DNA of 64,000 nucleotides from Halorubrum aquaticum (GTDB lineage: Archaea > Halobacteriota > Halobacteria > Halobacteriales > Haloferacaceae), in the NCBI RefSeq assembly GCF_900113615.1, contig NZ_FOPZ01000014.1, positions 26,302 to 90,301 of the forward strand. Direction: 5' to 3'. A model generated the notes under the pieces. The model saw only the letters and a list, made by a program, of their open reading frames with translations, was not told the origin of the DNA and did no database searches. Each line of letters starts with the position of its first letter. The stretch's first letter is position 1. Of this stretch, positions 7,903 to 16,983 are shown in pieces. The translations under genes and the position numbers were made by a program.

Positions 7903-8550
7903 ATGTTACGACGTAACTCGCTCCGTGCGGGTGCCGCCCTCGCCCTCGCGGGCGTCGCCGGGTGTGCCGGGTGGAGGGGCGACACGGACGGCGAGCCGTC
8001 GACGTTCGCCGAGGGGTTCGAGGACGGGATCGGCGAGTGGCAAAGCGGCGCGGCGATCGGTCCCGAGGTCGACCTCGCGGCGTTCGAGTGGGAGGTCGAC
8101 GTCTCGGACGCCGAGGCGGCGTCGGGCGAGCGTTCGCTGCGGATCTGGAACGAGGGGGACTACGACGACGGCGTGACGTGGGTCGATCATCCGGTCCCCA
8201 TCGAGTCGGGTCGGGCCTATCGGATCGAGGTGACGGGGGAGTTCTGGAGCGAGTCGGAGTCGTTCAACACGATCCGCCACGCCCTGATGCGGCTCGGGGC
8301 CGACCCGCCGTCGACCGAGGAGGACTTCCCGCAGCCGGGCGTCGACACGACCGAACTGGGCGAGACCCCGTACGGCGGGCTCCGCGAGCCGCTGTGGCTC
8401 GCCGACGGCTGGCGGGAGTACGGCTTCGAGTGGACGACGCCTCGACTGGACGTCGACACCCTCCACCTCGCCGTCGGCACGGCCGTGATCTGGGAGGCGG
8501 ACGCGACCCACTACGTCGACGACCTCTCCGTGAGCGTCGAGCCGCGATGA
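7903..8550 (+). CDS. Tat lipoprotein, carbohydrate-binding-module-like
   Basis: A 215-residue predicted lipoprotein. It begins LRRNSLRAG, a twin-arginine motif, and ends the signal with the lipobox LAGVAGC. The mature part contains FEDGIGEWQSG and repeated beta-strand patterns ending HYVDDLSVSVEPR, the look of a jelly-roll carbohydrate-binding or concanavalin-like domain. The ATG at 7903 places the RR at residues 3-4, as in the next gene; an in-frame ATG at 7876 is possible. It overlaps the next lipoprotein gene by four bases (ATGA), so the two form an operon. Function unknown. Confidence 0.75.
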   Translation: MLRRNSLRAGAALALAGVAGCAGWRGDTDGEPSTFAEGFEDGIGEWQSGAAIGPEVDLAAFEWEVDVSDAEAASGERSLRIWNEGDYDDGVTWVDHPVPIESGRAYRIEVTGEFWSESESFNTIRHALMRLGADPPSTEEDFPQPGVDTTELGETPYGGLREPLWLADGWREYGFEWTTPRLDVDTLHLAVGTAVIWEADATHYVDDLSVSVEPR

Positions 8551-8933
8551 ATCGTCGTCGCTTCCTCGCGGTCGCCGGAACCGCACTCGCCGGGTTCACC
8601 GCCGGCTGCGCGGGTCGCTTCGGCGACGACGAGGGGAGTCGCCTCGACCTCTCCGTGCGGAACGAGCGATCGGAACCGATCGACGTTCGCGTCGAGGTCG
8701 TCGACGACGACGGGACGACCCACGCGGACGAGTCCGACCGCCTCGACCCCGGCGTCGCCCGCGTGTTCGAGGTCGTCGTGGGAACGGACGGCCGCCACGA
8801 ACTGACCGCCTCGGGCGACGGCTGGGCGGGTCGGCTCGCGTGGGACGCCGGGACCTGCGCGCGCTTCGACGGGACGGTCACGGTGGCCGACGAGGCCGTC
8901 GAGGTCGCCGGCGAGTGCGTCGACGTCCGGTGA
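8547..8933 (+). CDS. small Tat lipoprotein, Ig/transthyretin-like
   Basis: A 128-residue predicted lipoprotein with Tat signal NRRRFLAVAG and lipobox AGFTAGC. The mature chain reads as one beta-sandwich (LDLSVRNERSEPIDVRVEVVDD), resembling small haloarchaeal Ig-like domains. Two Cys residues (GTCARF, GECVDV) may form a disulfide outside the cell. The start overlaps the stop of the upstream lipoprotein gene (ATGA at 8547), which implies translational coupling. Function unknown. Confidence 0.75.
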   Translation: MNRRRFLAVAGTALAGFTAGCAGRFGDDEGSRLDLSVRNERSEPIDVRVEVVDDDGTTHADESDRLDPGVARVFEVVVGTDGRHELTASGDGWAGRLAWDAGTCARFDGTVTVADEAVEVAGECVDVR

Positions 8934-9033
8934 GGTCCGCCACCCGTCTCGGGGATCGCCGACCCGTCGGTCGTAACGATCTCTGCCGGAAGACGTAGCC
9001 CCATGTACCCCACATCCCTCCGGGAGAGTATCC

Positions 9034-10284
9034 GTGGTCTCGACGCCGTCGATAGCGGGGAGCGATTCGGGGATCGTCCGGGAGCGTCCCTTCCAGTTGT
9101 TGCTCCTCATCAACGTCCTCCCGCCGCTCGGGACCGCGCTCCTCTCGCCCGTGTTGGGGTCGCTCGTCGAACCGCTCGGCGCGTCTCCAGCGAACATCGG
9201 GCTGTTGATGTCGGCGTTCACCGGGCCGGCCGTGGTCGTCATCCCGATCGCCGGGGTGATCGCCGATCGGTACGGGAGACGGCCGGTCCTCGTCTTCGGG
9301 CTGGTGTGGTTCGGGCTGACCGGAACCGCGATCGCGTTCGTCTCGACGTTCGCGGCGGCGCTCGCGCTCCGGCTGCTCCAGGGGATCGGGTTCGCCGCGC
9401 TCACGCCGATCATCATCACGAGCCTCGGTGACCTCTACTCGGGGACGAAGGAGGCGACCGCACAGGGGCTGCGATTCACCGGATCGGGGCTCTCACAGAC
9501 GGTCTTCCCGCTCATCGCGGGCGTCCTCGTCGGGTTCGCGTGGCAGTACCCGTTCCTCCTGTACGCCATCGCGTTCCCGATCGCCGCGGTCGTCTACCTC
9601 CGGTTCGAGGAGCCGATGGACGAGGACGCCGCGAACGGGTCGGACGAGGACCTCCGGACGCAACTGGCCGACCTCCGGACGCTCGTCGCCCACCGGCGCG
9701 CGTGGACGATCGTGGTCGCTCGCGGGACCGCGAACCTGGCGTGGTTCGGCTTTCTCACCTACAACTCGATCGTCGTCGTCGACGTCCTCGGCGGGACGCC
9801 GGCACAGGCCGGGGTCCTCGCCGCGCTTGCCAGCCTCTCGTACGCGCTGGCGGCGACCCAGACCGGACGGATCTCCGCCGCCTTCGACGACCGGCTCTAC
9901 CCGCTGATCGCGGCGAACGTCTCGATAAGCGCCGGTCTCGGGCTCGTCTTCCTCGCGCCGGCGCTGCCCGTCGCGGCCCTCGGCGTGGTCCTGATGGGCG
10001 CCGGCTTCGGGCTCGTGTTGTCCGTCTATCGGAGCATCGTCACGGACCTCGCGCCGACCGCGCTGCGCGGCGGGCTCGTGAGCCTCAGCGAGGGGACCGG
10101 TCGCGCGAGCGCGACGCTGACGCCGATCCTCATGGGCGGGGCCATCGCGGTCGCGAGCGCACGGATCGAGTTCGTTCCGGCCGTCAGGCTCGTGGGCGTC
10201 GCGACCGGGGTCGTCGGCGCGGTCGTCGGGATCGGCTGTCTGGTGTTGATGAGCCGAGCGCCGCCGATCCGGATGGACGGGTGA
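9034..10284 (+). CDS. MFS transporter
   Basis: A 416-residue major facilitator superfamily protein with about 12 hydrophobic segments. The loop 2-3 signature is present as GVIADRYGRRPVLV, and loop 8-9 carries a weak counterpart. A charged central loop (EEPMDEDAANGSDEDL) separates the two six-helix bundles. The substrate cannot be inferred; drug/metabolite efflux is most common for this type. The GTG at 9034 follows a GGGAG at 9021-9025. An ATG at 9003 lies in another frame and is not used here. Confidence 0.85.
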   Translation: MVSTPSIAGSDSGIVRERPFQLLLLINVLPPLGTALLSPVLGSLVEPLGASPANIGLLMSAFTGPAVVVIPIAGVIADRYGRRPVLVFGLVWFGLTGTAIAFVSTFAAALALRLLQGIGFAALTPIIITSLGDLYSGTKEATAQGLRFTGSGLSQTVFPLIAGVLVGFAWQYPFLLYAIAFPIAAVVYLRFEEPMDEDAANGSDEDLRTQLADLRTLVAHRRAWTIVVARGTANLAWFGFLTYNSIVVVDVLGGTPAQAGVLAALASLSYALAATQTGRISAAFDDRLYPLIAANVSISAGLGLVFLAPALPVAALGVVLMGAGFGLVLSVYRSIVTDLAPTALRGGLVSLSEGTGRASATLTPILMGGAIAVASARIEFVPAVRLVGVATGVVGAVVGIGCLVLMSRAPPIRMDG

Positions 10285-10365
10285 CCGCCCCTCCCCTCAC
10301 TCCGACGGTTCCCGTCCCCCGCCGCGACCGCGGGTACTTTGTCCCCCCGCGTCGACGCCCGGACG

Positions 10366-11337
10366 ATGAGCACGGAGCCGACCCCCACCGACATCGCGGT
10401 GCTCGACCACGACGCACACGGGATCCCCGCCGCCGACTACGCCGAGATCCTTCGGGAACGCCTCCCGAACCACACCGTCCGTCTCGCGCGGACCGCCACG
10501 GAACGGCGGGAGTACGTCGCCGAGGCGACGGTCGTCGCCGGCGGGACCGTGACAGACGAGGACCTCGCGATCGCCGAGAACCTGCGGCTGTTCGCGTGTA
10601 ACGCCGCCGGCGTCGACCACCTCCCGCTCGAGGACCTGGCCGACCGGGGGGTCGCCGTCACGAACGCCTCCGGCGTCCACGGTCCCAACATCGCCGAGCA
10701 CGTGCTCGGGTGGGTGCTCACGTTCGTCCGGCGGCTCGACGAGGGGATCCGGCGGCAGGAGCGTCGGGAGTGGCGGCGGTTCCAGTCGTTCACCGAGCTG
10801 GCGGGCAGCACCGTCACGGTCGTCGGCCTCGGATCCATCGGCGAGGCGATCGTCGAGCGCTTCGAGGGGTTCGACGTGGAGACGGTCGGCGTCCGCCACA
10901 CGCCGGAGAAGGAGGGCCCGACCGACGAGGTGTACGGATACGACGACCTCCAGGAGGCGCTGGTACGAACCGACGTCTTGGTCCTCTCGTGTCCGCTCAC
11001 GGAGACCACCGAGGGGCTGATCGGCGAGGCCGAATTCGACGCGCTCCCGACCGACGCGATCGTGGTCAACATCGCCCGCGGGGGCGTCGTCGACACGCCC
11101 GCGCTCGTCTCCGCGCTCAAATCGGGCGCGATCCACGGCGCGGCCCTCGACGTGACCGACCCGGAGCCGCTCCCGACCGACCACGACCTGTGGGGGTTCG
11201 GGAACGTCCTCCTCACCCCGCACGTCTCCGGACACACCCCGAAGTACTGGGAGCGACGAGCCGATATCCTCGTGGAGAACGTGGAGCGGGCCGCCGAGAC
11301 GGGCGAGTACGACGACCTCCGGAACCGGGTCGCTTGA
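10366..11337 (+). CDS. D-2-hydroxyacid dehydrogenase
   Basis: A 323-residue cytoplasmic NAD(P)-dependent dehydrogenase that would interconvert a 2-oxoacid and a D-2-hydroxyacid. The Rossmann motif is VVGLGSIGEAIVERF; the catalytic residues fit the family (Arg in VNIARGGVVDTPAL, Glu in DPEPLP, His in LTPHVSGHT). The start at 10366 (MSTEPTPTD) lies 28 nt after a TATA-like gtactttg; an in-frame GTG at 10339 is less likely. The substrate is not determined; phosphoglycerate and glyoxylate/hydroxypyruvate types are all possible. Confidence 0.88.
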   Translation: MSTEPTPTDIAVLDHDAHGIPAADYAEILRERLPNHTVRLARTATERREYVAEATVVAGGTVTDEDLAIAENLRLFACNAAGVDHLPLEDLADRGVAVTNASGVHGPNIAEHVLGWVLTFVRRLDEGIRRQERREWRRFQSFTELAGSTVTVVGLGSIGEAIVERFEGFDVETVGVRHTPEKEGPTDEVYGYDDLQEALVRTDVLVLSCPLTETTEGLIGEAEFDALPTDAIVVNIARGGVVDTPALVSALKSGAIHGAALDVTDPEPLPTDHDLWGFGNVLLTPHVSGHTPKYWERRADILVENVERAAETGEYDDLRNRVA

Positions 11338-11437
11338 GGGGAGGATCGGAACCGGTCGACTCCCGTCGACGGCGGATCCGAATTCGAGAGTGTGCTCTCA
11401 GAAACTCATTGATAAATATATATTACAACGGCGACAT

Positions 11438-11446
11438 ATTTAATAT
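11438..11446 (+). promoter_or_regulatory. TATA box of the PKD-protein gene
   Basis: The sequence atttaatat lies in an AT-rich stretch (11400-11460), about 28 nt upstream of the ATG at 11470. This predicts a leaderless transcript. Confidence 0.6.
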
Positions 11447-11469
11447 CTGGACACCACATTCGGCGAGAC

Positions 11470-12924
11470 ATGGATCGGAGAGACGTTCTGCGGGGAGTCG
11501 TCGGCGCTGGTTTCGGGGTCGGCCTTTCGACCACGCTCGCCGGGACGGTCCGAGCGGAGACGGAGGTTGCCTCCGAGGTCACGCTTCCGGAGGGGGAAGC
11601 GAGAGGGCTCGGGGCAGACGTGTACGAGGGTACGCCGTATCTGCTCACGGCTCACTTGAGCGGGACGACGTACACGCTCCAGTTGGACGGTTCGGTCAGC
11701 AGTTCGACGGACGTCGGTTCGAGCATGTTCGCCTGCGGATTCGATTCCAACGCGTCCTATACCGGAGCCGGGCGGACGTTGACGAAATACCCGTACGGCG
11801 GTGGAGAGTGGACAGATAAACGGATGCCGGCAAACATCCAATCCATAGCCACCGACAAGTCCGAAAACGAGCTCTGGGTGGGCGGTGAGAACGGCCGTAT
11901 CTGGAACCTCGACGCCGCAAACCTCTCCATCGAGCGATCGTTCGAGACGGAAACGACGGTTTTCGGGCTGGCTCACGACGGGGAGAACCTGTGGGTCGGC
12001 GAGGAGGGGTCGGATCGCATCCAGCGGTACGATCCCGAGAGCGGAGAGACGACCGCGACCTACGCGTATCCGAACGCCCAGACGATCTACGACTACGCGT
12101 ACGTGGACGGCTCCCTCTGGCTCGAGGGCGACGGAACGGTGTACCGGACCAACATCGATGAGACCCCACCGAACCGAGCGCCCTCGGCGACGTTCACCAT
12201 ATCGCCCACGACACCCGAAGTCGGGGATCCCGTCTCGTTCGACGCGACAGGATCCGACGACCCGGACGAGAACATCTCGTCGTACGAGTGGGACTTCACC
12301 GACGACGGGACGACGGACGCCTCGGGTGCGACCACCTTTCACGGGTTCTCGGATGGCGGGGAGTACACCGTCTCGCTGACGGTAACGGACGCCGAGGGTG
12401 CGACGGACACGGCGACGCAGTCGCTGACCGTCGTCGAACCGCCTACCGCCGACCTGTCGGTCTCGGCGAGCGAGGTCACGGCGGGCGAGGAGATCGAACT
12501 GGTTGCCACCGGATCGTCGGATCCCGACGGCACGATCGTCGAGTACAGGTGGGACCTCGACGGGGACGGAACCGTCGAAACGACGGGCGAGCGGGTCACC
12601 CACGCGTACGAGTCGCCGGGAGAGTACGAGGTTCGGGTGACCGTGGTCGACGGCGACGAACTGACCGATGAAGCCCGATCGACGGTCACCGTCGAGTCCA
12701 GTCCGGAACAACCGGAGGAACCGGAGGAGCCGGAAGACCCCGAAGGCGATACCGGCCAGCCGACCGACGACGGAAGCGGATCGGACGACACGGATCAGGA
12801 AGACGATTCCGCGGAGTCGAGCGATAGCGTCCCCGGATTCAGTCTCGTGAACGGGGTCGTCGGCGTAGGCGGAGCCGCGTACGCCCTGAAACGGCGGGTG
12901 GAGGGCGACGACGGTTCAGATTGA
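11470..12924 (+). CDS. Tat-exported PKD-domain surface protein with PGF-CTERM-like anchor
   Basis: A 484-residue extracellular protein. It has a Tat signal (DRRDVLRGVVGAGFGVGL). Residues 40-230 contain beta-propeller-like strands (NELWVGGENGRIWNLD, NLWVGEEGSDRIQRYD). Two PKD domains follow (about 235-330 and 331-410; SYEWDFTDDG and EYRWDLDGDG). After a Pro/Glu/Asp-rich spacer the C-terminus reads VPGFSLVNGVVGVGG, a hydrophobic stretch and KRR. That matches the PGF-CTERM tripartite signal processed by archaeosortase A, so the protein is probably attached to the surface. The ligand or partner is unknown. Confidence 0.82.
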   Translation: MDRRDVLRGVVGAGFGVGLSTTLAGTVRAETEVASEVTLPEGEARGLGADVYEGTPYLLTAHLSGTTYTLQLDGSVSSSTDVGSSMFACGFDSNASYTGAGRTLTKYPYGGGEWTDKRMPANIQSIATDKSENELWVGGENGRIWNLDAANLSIERSFETETTVFGLAHDGENLWVGEEGSDRIQRYDPESGETTATYAYPNAQTIYDYAYVDGSLWLEGDGTVYRTNIDETPPNRAPSATFTISPTTPEVGDPVSFDATGSDDPDENISSYEWDFTDDGTTDASGATTFHGFSDGGEYTVSLTVTDAEGATDTATQSLTVVEPPTADLSVSASEVTAGEEIELVATGSSDPDGTIVEYRWDLDGDGTVETTGERVTHAYESPGEYEVRVTVVDGDELTDEARSTVTVESSPEQPEEPEEPEDPEGDTGQPTDDGSGSDDTDQEDDSAESSDSVPGFSLVNGVVGVGGAAYALKRRVEGDDGSD

Positions 12925-13102
12925 CGCGTGCGATCCAATAACGGTCGAGCGTCGACGACGCGTTTTTTCGATCGGCGTACCGCTCCAACGCGAAGCCGAT
13001 GCTGGGACGGAACGACCGATGGATCGGACGTGAGAGAACGGTAAACCGAGCGGGCTGGCGAAAGGGTGAGGGACCCTCCAGGGTTGGTTCGGTTGAGCGC
13101 TA

Positions 13103-13999
13103 CTAGTCGCCGGTCTCGGTGCCGTTCCCGGCATCGGTGCTGTTGCCGTTTCCGTTCCCGGCATCGGTGCTGTTGCCGTTTCCGTTCCCGGCATCGGTGC
13201 TGTTGCCGTTTCCGTTCTCGGCACCGTTCCCGGTCTCCCTCTCGTCGGACTCGATAACCGGGGCGACGGCGTCGAGGACGGCCTGCTGGGAGAGCGACGA
13301 GTCGAACGCGTCCGGGAAGAAGGACTCGCCGTTGACGTCGTTGAGGAACGCGGCGTGACGCGCCTCGACGCTGTGGATCGACAGCGCGGCGCTCTGGAGA
13401 TCCGGACTCTCGATGAACGGTGCCGCCCCGGCGTAGGCCGCGACCCCCGTGTTCTCGAACACCTGGGCGGTCGCCAGGAACCCGTCCACCGTTTCGACCC
13501 CGAAGTCGTAGGAGAGTTCGGGCTCGGGCTCGCCGCCGAGCAGCGTGATCGCCTCGCCGAGGACCTCGACGTGTGCCGTCTCGTGTCCGCCGATCACCTC
13601 GACGTGGTCGTAGATCGCTTGAACCCCTTCGGCGGTCTCCGTGCTGAGATCCGCCAGATCCCGTCCGTGCTCCGCCTGTGCGAAGTCGTTCTCGTCGAAC
13701 ATGTCCAGCCCTTCGCGGTAGAAGGCGTTCTCGAGGTTCTCAAGCGTGAGCGCGTAGTTCAACACGTCGAGGTCGGTTCCCGCCACGTCGTCGAAATCCG
13801 CGGACGGTTCGTGCGCGGCGTCGTCCTCGTCGTGTGACATGGCGAAGCCCGTACCGGTGCCGAGTGCGAGCAACGTCCCTCCCGCCAGTAGCGAGCGGTT
13901 CAGAAACCCGCGCCGGGAACTGCCTCCGTCCTCCATCCGTTCTTTCACCGATTCCGCGATCCGTTCCGCACGCGCCTTTGAGTCGTCTATCTCTGTCAT
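13103..13999 (-). CDS. Tat-exported ferritin-like domain protein
   Basis: A 298-residue exported protein. The Tat signal is SSRRGFLNRSLLAGG (about residues 27-41). Residues 75-245 form a four-helix ferritin-like domain (Ferritin_2 type), with Glu/His sets in NLENAFYREGL, GHETAHVEVLGE and SVEARHAAFLND that could bind a di-metal site. The C-terminal tail is three exact copies of NGNGNSTDAG. A TATA-like ggtatata lies about 55 nt upstream, and a small CTGGG-ATAA-CCCAG hairpin (14006-14019) falls in the predicted leader. The catalytic activity is unknown. Confidence 0.82.
   Translation of the reverse strand: MTEIDDSKARAERIAESVKERMEDGGSSRRGFLNRSLLAGGTLLALGTGTGFAMSHDEDDAAHEPSADFDDVAGTDLDVLNYALTLENLENAFYREGLDMFDENDFAQAEHGRDLADLSTETAEGVQAIYDHVEVIGGHETAHVEVLGEAITLLGGEPEPELSYDFGVETVDGFLATAQVFENTGVAAYAGAAPFIESPDLQSAALSIHSVEARHAAFLNDVNGESFFPDAFDSSLSQQAVLDAVAPVIESDERETGNGAENGNGNSTDAGNGNGNSTDAGNGNGNSTDAGNGTETGD
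13127..13216. repeat. 30-bp perfect tandem repeat, three copies, in the ferritin-like gene
   Basis: Units at 13127-13156, 13157-13186 and 13187-13216 are identical. They are in frame and encode a Gly/Asn/Ser-rich decapeptide tail, so copy number can change without a frameshift. Confidence 0.9.
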
Positions 14000-14524
14000 G
14001 TTGTGCTGGGATAACCCAGTGATCCCGTCTTAGGGAGAATGACTCATAGTTATATACCGAATCGAGATTGTACCCTCGAATTATTTTTTATTTGGGTGAT
14101 GTTACTGGCTCCACAGAACTCCTTCGCGATTTACAGTTCCGGCCCGTGGTCTCACAGCTCGAACACCCTCCAGAAATCACTGATTATTCGATTCGCGGAG
14201 AGAACGAACGGTTCACTCGCGGTTTCCCTCGCTCTAGGCGGTAATACGTTCAGCGAGATAACTATAGGAACTGTTTCAAAAAGAAGGGATTACTCGGAGT
14301 CCGATCGTTGAACGGCGAAGTAACGTGCCGTTTTCAAACGTAAAACATATGATGTAACTTCGATTGTGTCGGTCGTTTGTAACTCCGGGCCTCGGTTAGC
14401 TCGCGTTGGACCCGTGACATCATCGGTCACCCGCTCCTAACGACCGATCGGTTCACACGCGATCCATCACGGAAATGGGATGACTGCGGAACGGCGGTCG
14501 CCATTCCTCCCGGTCGTGGTTCTC
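14000..14524. other. AT-richer gene-free stretch
   Basis: This 525-bp gap is visibly poorer in G+C than its surroundings (runs such as attattttttatttggg and actgtttcaaaaagaagg). The first 60 bases hold the promoter and leader of the ferritin-like gene. The longest ORF (14039-14311, plus strand, 90 codons) resembles nothing known and lacks haloarchaeal acidic composition. I see no intact gene or clear transposon end. It may be decayed foreign DNA. Confidence 0.4.
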
Positions 14525-15685
14525 CTACTGGTACGCCTGTATCCCGGTGAGGTCCTCGCCGAGGATGAGCGTGTGGATGTCGTGGGTTCCCTCGTAGGTG
14601 TAGACGGTCTCCATGTTGGTCATGTGTCGCATCGGAGAGTAGTCGGCCGTGATCCCGTTGCCGCCGAGCATCTCGCGGGCGATCCGCGACTGGTCGCGGG
14701 CCATCCGGACGTTGTTGCGCTTGGCCATCGAAACGTGTTGCGGGCGCATCTCGCCCGCTTCCTTGAGTTCGGCGAGCCGGTGAGCGAGGAGCTGGGCGAG
14801 CGTGATCTGGGTGGCCATCTCCGCGAGCTTGCGCTGCTGGAGCTGGAAGCCGCCGATGGGTTTCCCGAACTGCTCGCGGTCGGTGGCGTACTCGCGGGCG
14901 GTCTCGAAGCAGTCCTGTGCCGCGCCGACCGCGCCCCACGCGATGCCGTAGCGCGCCTGCGTCAGACACGACAGCGGGCCCTTCATCCCGGAGACGCCGG
15001 GCAGGCGGTTCTCCTCGGGGATCCGGGCGTCCTGAAGGGCGATCTCGCCGGTGATCGACGCGCGGAGGCTGAGCTTCTCGTCGATCTTGTTGGTCGTCAC
15101 GCCGTCGCGGTCGGTCTCGACGAGGAACCCGCGGACTGGCGTGTCGTCCTCGCTGTGGTCCTTCGCCCAGACGACGGCGACGTCGGCGATCGGGGAGTTC
15201 GTGATCCACGTCTTCGAGCCGTTCAGGACGTACTCGTCGCCGTCCTTCTCGGCGCGGGTCTCCATCGCCGAGGGGTTCGAGCCGTGTTCGGGCTCGGTCA
15301 GGCCGAAACAGCCGACGGCCTCGCCCTCGCCGAGGGCGGGCAGCCACTCCTCCTTCTGTTCGTCGCTGCCGAACGCGTGGATCGGGTACATCACGAGCGC
15401 GCCCTGGACGCTCGCCATCGACCGGAGCCCCGAGTCACACGCCTCCAGCTCGCGCATCAGGAGCCCGTAGGAGGTCTCGCTGACGCCCGGTAGCCCGTAC
15501 CCCTCGAGGTTCGGCGCGTAAAATCCCATCTCGCCCATCTTCGGGATGATCTCCGTCGGGAAGGTGCCCTCGATCCAGTGTTCTCCCATGTCGTCGATCT
15601 CGCCCTCGACGAACGAGCGCGCGGAGTCGACGAGCAGTCGTTCCTCTTGGGAGAGCGACGCCTCCAAATCGAAATAATCGATCAT
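14525..15685 (-). CDS. acyl-CoA dehydrogenase, glutaryl-CoA dehydrogenase-like
   Basis: A 386-residue FAD-dependent acyl-CoA dehydrogenase. Flavin and substrate motifs are FGLTEPEHGSNPS and TWITNSPIADVAVVWAKD. The catalytic Glu sits in YEGTHDIHTLILG near the C-terminus, the glutaryl-CoA/isovaleryl-type arrangement. The closest recognisable group is glutaryl-CoA dehydrogenase, which oxidises and decarboxylates glutaryl-CoA to crotonyl-CoA, but the specific substrate is inference. The ATG at 15685 lies 27 nt after a TATA-like gttatttatt (leaderless); the longer ORF upstream is Arg-rich read-through. It lies downstream of the two dehydratase-like genes on the same strand. Confidence 0.88.
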   Translation of the reverse strand: MIDYFDLEASLSQEERLLVDSARSFVEGEIDDMGEHWIEGTFPTEIIPKMGEMGFYAPNLEGYGLPGVSETSYGLLMRELEACDSGLRSMASVQGALVMYPIHAFGSDEQKEEWLPALGEGEAVGCFGLTEPEHGSNPSAMETRAEKDGDEYVLNGSKTWITNSPIADVAVVWAKDHSEDDTPVRGFLVETDRDGVTTNKIDEKLSLRASITGEIALQDARIPEENRLPGVSGMKGPLSCLTQARYGIAWGAVGAAQDCFETAREYATDREQFGKPIGGFQLQQRKLAEMATQITLAQLLAHRLAELKEAGEMRPQHVSMAKRNNVRMARDQSRIAREMLGGNGITADYSPMRHMTNMETVYTYEGTHDIHTLILGEDLTGIQAYQ

Positions 15686-15765
15686 GTACGGGGTTACGTA
15701 TCCACGAATAAATAACCCTACTTCCCGGGACGGGCCGGCCGATCTTCCCCGGACGATCCGCCGGG

Positions 15766-16983
15766 TCAGAACCCGTCGGTTCCCTCGAGGAGGTGCTCGT
15801 CGACGACGTCCATGTCGAGTTCGATCCCCAGTCCCGGCGCTTCCGGAACCGCGATCCGGCCGTCCTCGATGAGCGGCTCCTCCCGGACGAGCAGGTCGTC
15901 CCACCAGTCGACCTCGAGTGCGTGGTACTCCAGCAGGTCGAAGTTGGGAGTCGCCGCGCCGAGGTGGACGCAGGCCATCGTCCCCACGGGGCTACAGACG
16001 TTGTGCGGGGACATCGGCATGTAGTTCTCCTCGGCGCGGTCGGCGATCCGCATCGTCTCGTGGAGCCCGCCAACCGTGGTCGGGTCGGGCGTGACGACGT
16101 CGACGCCGTGGTCGTAGATGAGATCCGAGAGCTCGAAGACGCGGAACCGGTTCTCGCCGGTCGCGACCGGTGTCCGCGTCGCCTTCGTCACCTCCTTCTG
16201 TGCGTCCATGTTCTCCGGCGGCACGAGGTCCTCCAGCCACATGAGGTCGAACTCCTCCAGTTCGTGTGCCAGCCGCTTCGCGCTCTCGACGGAGTAGTCC
16301 CAGTGGCAGTCGAACGCGAGGTCGACGTCGTAGCCGATCTCCTCGCGAACCGCCTCGACGATCTCCCGTTTCTCGCGGATCGCCGCGTTCGTCAGCCGGC
16401 CGTTGTACGGGTCGTTCTCGTTGTCGGCGGGCAGGTCGAGGTCGAACTTCAGCGCCGGAAAGCCCATGTCGACGACGCGCGCGGCCTCGGCGGCGTACGC
16501 CTCCGGGGAGTACGCCTCGGCCTCGGCGTAGGCGGTCGCCCCGTCCTCGACCGCGTACGCCTCGCCGGCGTGACAGTCGCAGTAGATCCGGACCTCGTCG
16601 CGGTACTTCGAGCCGAGCAGCTGGTAGACGGGCAGACCCAGTATCTTTCCGGCGGCGTCGAGTAACGCGATCTCGATGCCGGATGCCGCGGTGACGACCT
16701 TCCCCGTGGTGCCGCCGTGGCCGGACATCTCCTGGAAGATATACCGGACGAGCCGCTCGACGTCGAGCGGGTTCTCGCCGACCAGAAAGCGGTTCGCGTA
16801 CTCGACGATCTCCGGGATCCCGCCGCCCCGATACGACTCGCCGATGCCGGTGACGCCGGCGTCGGTCTCGACCTTGATCAGGTTCCACTCGAAGTTGCCC
16901 TCGACGACGCAGGCGTCGATGCTCGTGATCTCCACGTCCCGCTCCGGGTCGCGAACGTCGATCCGGTCCGAGTAGTCCCTCAT
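15766..16983 (-). CDS. enolase-superfamily acid-sugar dehydratase, galactonate-dehydratase-like
   Basis: A 405-residue member of the mandelate racemase/muconate lactonising group, probably removing water from a sugar acid to give a 2-keto-3-deoxy acid. Mg2+ ligands appear with canonical 26-residue spacing at D225, E251 and E277. The catalytic set differs from mandelate racemase: KFD (179-181), D225-C-H227 and H327 in SPHNVCSP, the pattern of galactonate/gluconate dehydratase-type enzymes. Its start overlaps the stop of the upstream paralogue by four bases (ATGA), so the two are co-translated. The exact substrate (galactonate, gluconate, xylonate or another) is unknown. Confidence 0.85.
   Translation of the reverse strand: MRDYSDRIDVRDPERDVEITSIDACVVEGNFEWNLIKVETDAGVTGIGESYRGGGIPEIVEYANRFLVGENPLDVERLVRYIFQEMSGHGGTTGKVVTAASGIEIALLDAAGKILGLPVYQLLGSKYRDEVRIYCDCHAGEAYAVEDGATAYAEAEAYSPEAYAAEAARVVDMGFPALKFDLDLPADNENDPYNGRLTNAAIREKREIVEAVREEIGYDVDLAFDCHWDYSVESAKRLAHELEEFDLMWLEDLVPPENMDAQKEVTKATRTPVATGENRFRVFELSDLIYDHGVDVVTPDPTTVGGLHETMRIADRAEENYMPMSPHNVCSPVGTMACVHLGAATPNFDLLEYHALEVDWWDDLLVREEPLIEDGRIAVPEAPGLGIELDMDVVDEHLLEGTDGF

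Noticed and set aside
9003..9431. 142-codon ORF starting before the MFS gene
   Set aside because: It has a weak TATA-like box 28 nt upstream, but overlaps the transporter out of frame for over 390 bases and reads as a shadow.
13127..13216. CRISPR-like array
   Set aside because: The 30-bp units are directly adjacent with no spacers and lie inside a coding sequence.
14039..14311. 90-codon ORF in the AT-rich gap
   Set aside because: No homology recognised, wrong amino-acid composition for a haloarchaeal protein, and no promoter of its own.
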